The translations under genes and the position numbers were made by a program. Positions 58,316 through 64,000 of a DNA stretch of 64,000 bases are shown one piece after another (position 1 is the stretch's first letter; each line of letters opens with the position of its first letter). The notes under the pieces are model-generated. The model had not been told where the DNA came from and did no database searches. It saw only the letters and a list, made by a program, of their open reading frames with translations. Origin of the DNA: Halovivax cerinus (GTDB lineage Archaea > Halobacteriota > Halobacteria > Halobacteriales > Natrialbaceae). Location of the stretch: NCBI RefSeq assembly GCF_024498195.1, contig NZ_CP101824.1, forward strand, positions 62,001-126,000, in the 5' to 3' direction.

Positions 58316-59482
58316 TCACCGCGTCTGGGCCGCCGTCTCCTCCTGCATCACCTGCAGGAACTCCATGTAGTCCGTTCCGCCGGTGCCGGTCGTGTCGCCG
58401 GTCACCTCGCGGATGTACTGGATGACCTGCCCGAAGTGGACCCGCCGGAAGGTGGCGAGCGCCTCGGTGCAATCGTTGTACGCTGCGGTGAGATCGTCAC
58501 GACCCGTCTCGTCGACGTAGGCCCCGATCGCCGGCCCGCGATCGAACGCGTCGATGACCTCGCGGTGGGATTCCGGCATGTAGCTGCGCATGTCGGTGAG
58601 CTTCTCGATGAGCTCCGTGGTCTCGTGGTGGACGCCGAGTGCGGCGTCGATCGAGGGGAGGATCGAACTCTGGGCGCCGGATCCGCCGCGGTAGGTCCGC
58701 GCCTCGCCGTCGAAGTCGTCGACGCCCTCGTAGACGAGTTCGTCGAAGCCCTCGTAGTACGGACGGTACTCGTGGGCGAAGACCTCGGGATCGTTGCGCT
58801 CGGTCATCCGTCGCATGATCTCGGTCTGGGCGTCGATCGAGTCGGCGAGCGTCACCAGTTCGGACCGCAACGCGTCGGGGGTGCCGGCGCGTACGGCCTC
58901 CTGAGCGTTCGCGCAGGCGCGGATCGCCTCACCGGCGCGCGCTTCGATCGCGACGTGGATGGCGACGAACCAGCGCTCGTCGTCGTGGTCGGTGAACTGC
59001 AAGAGCGCCTCGAGGGACGTCGGGTCGGTGAGCCCGGCCTTCGGTTCCCGACGGGCCCAGTTGTGCAGACAGAGGAGATCGTACGAGAGGACGGGTTTTC
59101 GACCGAAGCGGCGCGACGTCTCGACGAGCGGGACGGCGACGGCTTCCGGCAGGCGGTCGACCGGATCGGCGTCGACCTGGTGGACGTACGCGCTCGCGAG
59201 GAAGCCGCTTTGTGTGCACAGCCGGATCGCCTCTCGATCGGACAGCGTGGCGATCGCCTCCGGCGAGATAGTCGGAAGCGCCTCGACGGCCGCTCGAAGT
59301 GAGCCGTCCGACAGCCGTCGAGACAGCGTGTCTCCGAGTCGATCGAAGGCCTCGAGGTTGGCTCCGAGGCGCGAATCGTGGTCGGTACGGTCGAACGCGC
59401 AGAGCGGATCCCGCTCGGGAAGAAATCCCCGGGCCGCAGAGATATCGTGCCGATCGAGCGCGGCTGGGGCGGAGCCAGACAT
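58316..59482 (-). CDS. indoleamine 2,3-dioxygenase-family heme enzyme
   Basis: 388 aa. IDO hallmarks: YRGGSGAQSSILPSIDAALG, DMRSYMPESHREVIDAF, FRRVHFGQVIQYI (proximal heme His), and GTGGTDYMEFLQVM. They differ from those of TDO proteins (about 280 aa). The N-terminal half has the FGRKPVLSYDLLCLHNW helix. It oxidises L-tryptophan to N-formylkynurenine. Next to kynureninase, it is the entry step. Convergent with kynU. IDO-type enzymes are known in fungi, animals and some bacteria; an archaeal one is notable. Confidence 0.9.
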   Translation of the reverse strand: MSGSAPAALDRHDISAARGFLPERDPLCAFDRTDHDSRLGANLEAFDRLGDTLSRRLSDGSLRAAVEALPTISPEAIATLSDREAIRLCTQSGFLASAYVHQVDADPVDRLPEAVAVPLVETSRRFGRKPVLSYDLLCLHNWARREPKAGLTDPTSLEALLQFTDHDDERWFVAIHVAIEARAGEAIRACANAQEAVRAGTPDALRSELVTLADSIDAQTEIMRRMTERNDPEVFAHEYRPYYEGFDELVYEGVDDFDGEARTYRGGSGAQSSILPSIDAALGVHHETTELIEKLTDMRSYMPESHREVIDAFDRGPAIGAYVDETGRDDLTAAYNDCTEALATFRRVHFGQVIQYIREVTGDTTGTGGTDYMEFLQVMQEETAAQTR

Positions 59483-59723
59483 TGCAGAAGCAGTACGAGA
59501 CGATACGCCATCAATATTTGTCCATATAAAGACACATCGATGGCAGGCGATGCGAGGTACGACGGAGAGTCGGGCGGGAGTGTGAGGGAGTGGGCGTTCG
59601 GGCCCAGGTCACGACATCGATGTAAGGTACGGTACACCCATCGGACGGGAGTGGTTCGCTGTCTAACACACCTCGACGGCCGCTACCGTCAGGTATACGT
59701 GAGCACATTCCGAGCCTGTGTGT

Positions 59724-60575
59724 ATGCAGGTAGGAATCGGACTGCCGAACACGCTAGACACCGACGGAGAGACGCTCCGGTCGTGGGCCCGGCGCGCCGA
59801 CGACGGACCGTTCACGAGCGTCGGCGTCTTCGATCGGCTCGTCTACAGAAGTACTGACCCCCTGACGACGCTCGCGACCTGTGCCGGCGTCACCGAGGAC
59901 GTGCAACTCGTCACCTCGATCGTCGCCGGCCCGTTGCGCAGCGACGCGTTGCTGGCCAAGCGAGCGGCGACCGTCGACCAGCTCTCAGACGGGCGGCTGT
60001 CCCTCGGGCTCGCCCTCGGTGCGCGCCGCGAAGACTACGAGATGGCAGACGCGAGCTTCGACGACCGCGGAAAACGCTTCTCGCGCCAGCTGAGTCGCCT
60101 CCGCGACATCTGGGAGGACGACGATATCGGCCCCGAACCGGCCACCGACGGCGGCCCGGAGCTGCTGGTCGGCGGCGACAGCGATCCGACGTTCAATCGA
60201 GTCGGCCGCTACGGTGACGGCTACATCCACGGCGGCGGCCCGCCGCGAGCCTTCGAACGGAAAGCGGAACAGGCCCGCGCCGCCTGGGACGAATCCGGCC
60301 GACCGGGCGATCCGGCGCTCTGGGGGCACGGCTACTTCGCCCTCGGCGAGGAGGCGGCCGAACGCGGTCGCGAGTACCTCCTCGACTACTACGCATTCAC
60401 CGGACCCTTCGCCGAGACCATCGCGGACAGTCTGTTGACGACCCCCCAGGAGGTGCTCTCGTTCGTCCGCGGCTACGCCGACGCGGGCTGTGACGAACTC
60501 CTCTTGTTCCCCACCGTCGCCGACGACGAACAGTACGACGAACTGGAGACGCTCATCGAGACCGAGTGGCGGTGA
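59724..60575 (+). CDS. LLM-class flavin/F420-dependent oxidoreductase
   Basis: 283 aa from ATG 59724. Bacterial-luciferase-like TIM barrel: QVGIGLPNTLDTDG, GVFDRLVYRSTDP, VQLVTSIVAGPLRS, AATVDQLSDGRLSLGLALG, ELLVGGDSDPTFNRVGR. These enzymes use FMN or F420 for oxygenation or hydride transfer. It ends 4 bp before the monooxygenase/reductase gene, so the two form one operon. A function in ring modification or hydride supply (F420) is inferred only. Confidence 0.85.
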   Translation: MQVGIGLPNTLDTDGETLRSWARRADDGPFTSVGVFDRLVYRSTDPLTTLATCAGVTEDVQLVTSIVAGPLRSDALLAKRAATVDQLSDGRLSLGLALGARREDYEMADASFDDRGKRFSRQLSRLRDIWEDDDIGPEPATDGGPELLVGGDSDPTFNRVGRYGDGYIHGGGPPRAFERKAEQARAAWDESGRPGDPALWGHGYFALGEEAAERGREYLLDYYAFTGPFAETIADSLLTTPQEVLSFVRGYADAGCDELLLFPTVADDEQYDELETLIETEWR

Positions 60576-60579
60576 TACG

Positions 60580-62724
60580 ATGCAGGTAACCGTCGTCGGC
60601 GGCGGTCCCGCCGGCCTGTACGCGAGTCTCCTGCTCAAGAAGGAGTACCCCGACTGGAACGTCACGGTCTACGAGCGCGACCCCGCGGACAACACCTACG
60701 GCTGGGGCGTCGTCTTCTCGGACGCGACGCTGTCGAACCTCAAAGAGGCGGACACGGTGAGCCACGAGCGGATCACCGACGCATTCGTCCGCTGGGACCC
60801 AATCGACGTCCACCTCAAGGGCGAGTCAATCCGCTGTGGCGGCCACACGTTCGCCGGCATCATGCGGGCGGACCTCCTCCAGCTCCTCCAGGAGCGCAGT
60901 CGGGAGGTCGGCGTCGAACTCATCCACGGCGAGACGATCGAGGAAGACGACGTCGACGAGCTGGCCGCGGAGGCCGACCTCCTGATCGGCGCCGACGGGC
61001 TCAACAGCACGGTCCGGGAGACTCACGAGGAGTCGTTCCGGCCGAGCGTCTCGGACGGTAGCGCCAAGTTCGCCTGGTTTGGGACCGCGAAACCCTACGA
61101 CGTCTTCACGTTCATCTTCCGGGAGAACGAACACGGGCTCTGGCGTGTCCACGCCTACCCCGGTCGGATGAGCACCTTCATCGTCGAGTGTACCCAGGAG
61201 ACCTGGGAGGCCGCCGGGCTGGACGAGAAAGGAGAAGAAGAGGCCCTCGCGTACTTCGAGGACCTCTTTTCGGATCACCTCGAGGGGTACGACCTGCAGA
61301 GCAAGCTCTACGGCTGGCGGAACTTCCCGGTCGTGTCGTGTGGCTCCTGGTCCAGCGGGGACGACATCGTCCTGCTGGGCGACGCCGCGCACACGGCGCA
61401 CTTCTCGATCGGTTCGGGGACGAAACTCGCGCTGGAGGACGCCATCTCGCTACTCGATGGATTCCGTGAGCACGGCACCGACGTCCGGTCGGCGCTCAAC
61501 TACTACGAGAAGGAGCGTCGTCCCCGTGTCGAAGGGTTGCAGGACGCCGCAGAGCGGAGCCAGACGTACTTCGAGAACGTCGAACGCTACTGGGACATGG
61601 AACCGGAGCAGTTCGCCTACAACATGCTGACGCGCAGCGGGCGGATCTCCTACGACAGTCTCAAACAGCGCGACGTCGGGTACGCCGACGACTACGACCG
61701 GTGGTTCGAAGCGAACGCGACCGATGCGGACGTCACGCCACTCGCCGCGCGTCAACCGCTGAACCAGTCGCTCACGCTCCGCGAGACGACCCTCGACAAC
61801 CGGTTGACCGTCACCCGACCGCCGAGTAATGGGTCGACCGACGGCCGCCCGGGTGCCGACTATCTCGACGACCTCCGCGACCGGGCGCGCGACGGACCGG
61901 GCCTCCTGCTGACCGATCCCGTCGCCGTCAGCCCCGAGGGGCGGATCACACCGGGGACGCCGGGACTGTACGACGATTCGCACGTCGACGCCTGGGCCGC
62001 GTTCGTCGACGACGTCCACGCGGAGACGGACGCCGCGGTCGGGCTCCAGCTGGTCCACGCCGGCCGGCGCGGGGCCACTCGCCACCGCGAGTACGGACTC
62101 GACCGACCGCTCCCGTCGGGCGACCGCTGGGAGCTGTACGCCCCGTCCGCGAAGCCGTACGTCCCCGGCGGACCGAAACCGACGGCCGTGGACGCCGACG
62201 ACTGCGACCGGATCCGCGACGACTTCGCCGAGGCCGCCGAGCGCGCGGCCGAAGCCGGGTTCGACTACCTGCAGCTTCACGCCGGACACGGCTACCTCCT
62301 CTCGTCGTTCCTCTCGCCGCTGACGAACGACCGCGAGGACGAGTTCGGCGGCTCGCTCGAAGCGCGGATGCGATACCCGCTCTCGGTCTTCGACGCGGTC
62401 CGTGAAGCCTGGCCGGACGAACGACCGCTCGGAACGGCGCTCCAGGCCACCGACTGGAACCTGAGCGGGCTGAAGACTCGCGAATCGCTCCAGGTCGCCC
62501 AGGCGCTCGCCGACCGCGACTGCGACCTGCTCTCGATCGTGGCCGGGCAGGCGACCGTTCGCGAGCGACCCCGCTACGACCCGACCGTCCTCGCCGACTT
62601 CACGGAGACCTACCGGAACGAGACCGGAGTCCCGGCGCTGTCGACGAACTACGTGACGACCTACGACGAGGTCAACACCCTCGTCGGCGCCGGCCGCGCA
62701 GATCTCTGCACCTACCGGCCCTGA
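60580..62724 (+). CDS. bifunctional 2-aminobenzoyl-CoA monooxygenase/reductase-type protein
   Basis: 714 aa from ATG 60580. Residues 1-400 are a flavin monooxygenase: VVGGGPAGLYASLLLKK (FAD dinucleotide motif), LIGADGLNSTVRE, and VLLGDAAHTAHFSIGSGTKLALEDA. Residues about 415-714 are an old-yellow-enzyme barrel: VGLQLVHAGRRGATRHRE near 490, YLQLHAGHGYLLSSFLSPL near 565 and EFGGSLEARMRYPLSV. This fusion is diagnostic of 2-aminobenzoyl-CoA monooxygenase/reductase (ACMR), which hydroxylates and reduces 2-aminobenzoyl-CoA. The related salicylyl-CoA 5-hydroxylase lacks the second domain. Follows the LLM gene in an operon. Confidence 0.9.
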   Translation: MQVTVVGGGPAGLYASLLLKKEYPDWNVTVYERDPADNTYGWGVVFSDATLSNLKEADTVSHERITDAFVRWDPIDVHLKGESIRCGGHTFAGIMRADLLQLLQERSREVGVELIHGETIEEDDVDELAAEADLLIGADGLNSTVRETHEESFRPSVSDGSAKFAWFGTAKPYDVFTFIFRENEHGLWRVHAYPGRMSTFIVECTQETWEAAGLDEKGEEEALAYFEDLFSDHLEGYDLQSKLYGWRNFPVVSCGSWSSGDDIVLLGDAAHTAHFSIGSGTKLALEDAISLLDGFREHGTDVRSALNYYEKERRPRVEGLQDAAERSQTYFENVERYWDMEPEQFAYNMLTRSGRISYDSLKQRDVGYADDYDRWFEANATDADVTPLAARQPLNQSLTLRETTLDNRLTVTRPPSNGSTDGRPGADYLDDLRDRARDGPGLLLTDPVAVSPEGRITPGTPGLYDDSHVDAWAAFVDDVHAETDAAVGLQLVHAGRRGATRHREYGLDRPLPSGDRWELYAPSAKPYVPGGPKPTAVDADDCDRIRDDFAEAAERAAEAGFDYLQLHAGHGYLLSSFLSPLTNDREDEFGGSLEARMRYPLSVFDAVREAWPDERPLGTALQATDWNLSGLKTRESLQVAQALADRDCDLLSIVAGQATVRERPRYDPTVLADFTETYRNETGVPALSTNYVTTYDEVNTLVGAGRADLCTYRP

Positions 62725-62915
62725 TCCGACCGCGGAGTCGATCCCGATCGAGGGTGCATCGGTCGATTGGGGTTCGAAACCGCCCCGTTCCCGGAGTGCC
62801 CGGACCGAATCAGCTATCGGTCGCCAGCCGACCCGATTCGACAGCCAAACCCGTGGACTGCAATGGCGCTTTCACCTAGCCGGTGGCTTATGCCGATCTT
62901 CGAGTACGTCTCGGT

Positions 62916-64000
62916 ATGGACCGCCGCACCTACCTCGCAGGCGTCACCGCCGGATCGTCCGCCCTCTTCGCCGGCTGTAGCGCCGTCCTCGGCGACGGAG
63001 AGCCGTCCGCCGACGAGACGAACGGACCGGGTGACGATCCGGACGCGTACGACGTTCCGGGCGTCCTGGACACCCCGACCGTGGTCGACTTCGAAACCGC
63101 CCGACTAACGGCGAGCGTCGTCGGCGGTGGCGTGCACGTCGACGACAGGCTCTCCGGACGGATCGGGTTCGTGGAGCCGGCGACGCCGGAAGGCCCGGCT
63201 CGGCTGGTCGCGTCGCTCAGAAACGACGCGTCGTTCGCCGAAACCGTCTACGCGGAGCGGATCCCCTTCCTCGACAGCCCGACGACGGGGCGGACACGAG
63301 AGTACGACACGATGTACCTCGCCCCGACGGCCGAGTCGGACCTGGTGGCCGCCGCACCCGAGGCGACACGTGACGAGACCGGCCGGTGGCGGCTGGTCGA
63401 GGTCGGGTCGGACTGGTTCCCCGAGGCGGTGACGCTCGATCCGGGCGAATCGATCGAACTCGTGTATCGACTGCTGGGCCATCACGACGCGGACAGGGCG
63501 CCGATCGAGGCGGGTCGCTACCGGTTCGGCCACGGCGACGCGTCGTTCTCGATCGCGGTGTGGCCGACCGGCGAACCAGGCCCGACCGATCCGTCGACCC
63601 ACGTCGGTGTCGACGTTCCGCGGCTCCCGACGCGTGGTGACGAGTCGACGAAACGAGCGACGCGCTGGTTCCACGAGGCGACGAGCGAGTCGGCGGTCTA
63701 CCTGGAACCCGACGTCGAATCCATCGAGCTCCCCGGCCGCGTCGAGTTCGACTTCGTCAACCGGGCCCGCGAGTTGGCGACCGGCAATCCCTACTACTGG
63801 CGCCTCTACAAACTGGTCGACGAGCGGTGGTACCCCGTCTACCCCTGGGGCTGGAACACGCCGCTTTCGTCGGTCCCGCCGGGCGACGTCGACGAGACGG
63901 CACTGCACTGCTATCACGAGAACGCGCTCCCGACAGCCGACGGCCGGACGGTCGGCCACCTCGGCGGCGGACGGTACGCCTACACGGTGGATTACAGCGT
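62916..64000 (+). CDS. secreted lipoprotein, 3' end outside window
   Basis: At least 361 aa, open to the right edge. ATG 62916 begins DRRTYLAGVTAGSSALFAGC, a twin-arginine lipoprotein signal (Cys21). The body is beta-rich with tryptophan- and tyrosine-rich stretches (RWFHEATSESAVYLEPDVES, YYWRLYKLVDERWYPVYPWGW) and paired repeats around DESIELVYRL and VESIELPGRVEF. No domain family recognised. The gap 62725-62915 before it is a short promoter region. Reading frame confirmed codon by codon. Confidence 0.75.
   Translation, partial: MDRRTYLAGVTAGSSALFAGCSAVLGDGEPSADETNGPGDDPDAYDVPGVLDTPTVVDFETARLTASVVGGGVHVDDRLSGRIGFVEPATPEGPARLVASLRNDASFAETVYAERIPFLDSPTTGRTREYDTMYLAPTAESDLVAAAPEATRDETGRWRLVEVGSDWFPEAVTLDPGESIELVYRLLGHHDADRAPIEAGRYRFGHGDASFSIAVWPTGEPGPTDPSTHVGVDVPRLPTRGDESTKRATRWFHEATSESAVYLEPDVESIELPGRVEFDFVNRARELATGNPYYWRLYKLVDERWYPVYPWGWNTPLSSVPPGDVDETALHCYHENALPTADGRTVGHLGGGRYAYTVDYS

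Noticed and set aside
58316-59482. Tryptophan 2,3-dioxygenase (kynA/TDO)
   Set aside because: Length and conserved motifs fit the IDO branch rather than the shorter TDO branch.
60580-62724. Salicylyl-CoA 5-hydroxylase as the identity of the flavoprotein
   Set aside because: That enzyme has only the flavin monooxygenase domain; this protein has an additional complete old-yellow-enzyme domain.

Overview
The window is chromosomal DNA from a halophilic archaeon (class Halobacteria). The support is uniformly GC-rich coding sequence, very acidic proteins, Tat/lipobox secretion signals, archaeal TATA boxes placed for leaderless transcripts, haloarchaeal families (Bat-type HTH, DUF7344-like, HVO-type zinc fingers) and archaeal tRNA-modification genes (trmY, trmO). 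No rRNA or CRISPR array is present. The species cannot be fixed from the sequence alone.

Layout. (1) 1-6.5 kb: ordinary chromosome with a partial winged-helix gene, a deacetylase-like lipoprotein, a PPOX flavoprotein, trmO, RNase HI, a Bat-like regulator and a DUF7344-like protein. (2) 6.5-12.9 kb: a small accessory island of toxin-antitoxin-like pairs. These are an AbiEi-like regulator with a broken nucleotidyltransferase, a winged-helix protein with a MazF/PemK-like toxin, and a two-HTH regulator with a frameshifted nucleotidyltransferase. The island also holds a 120-bp direct duplication and a hairpin-rich repeat. (3) 13.18-29.95 kb: a complete-looking provirus of about 16.7 kb, bounded by a 39-bp direct repeat, integrated at the 3' end of tRNA-Pro(CGG). 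It carries a tyrosine integrase, a type IV pilin-like gene, a six-gene virion block with the order and properties of pleolipoviruses (VP3-like, small membrane protein, spike, two membrane proteins, ATPase), an ExK nuclease-like gene, an AT-rich two-gene cargo operon, a hairpin cluster, and a leftward early operon of tiny zinc proteins, a DNA adenine methyltransferase and a Rep-like protein. (4) 30-39 kb: housekeeping and secreted proteins (PQQ-propeller lipoprotein, trmY, membrane/HTH pair, hydrolase, glutamine amidotransferase). (5) 39.1-62.7 kb: a catabolic region.

The catabolic region looks like a full route from tryptophan to central metabolism. An indoleamine-2,3-dioxygenase-type enzyme, a candidate kynurenine formamidase (alpha/beta hydrolase) and kynureninase would give anthranilate. 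A benzoate/2-aminobenzoate-type CoA ligase and a fused flavin monooxygenase/old-yellow-enzyme of the 2-aminobenzoyl-CoA monooxygenase/reductase type would de-aromatise it. Acyl-CoA dehydrogenase, MaoC hydratase, enoyl-CoA hydratase, SDR and RidA proteins could finish a beta-oxidation-like lower pathway. A complete LivKHMGF ABC importer is beside them. A stand-alone TrpB and an LLM-family oxidoreductase are embedded in the cluster with unclear roles. Decayed VapBC/PIN remnants and a second copy of the hairpin-rich repeat lie at 53.9-55.7 kb.

Across the chromosome many intergenic gaps contain short tandem repeats (21-57 bp period), a recurring pattern in this genome.
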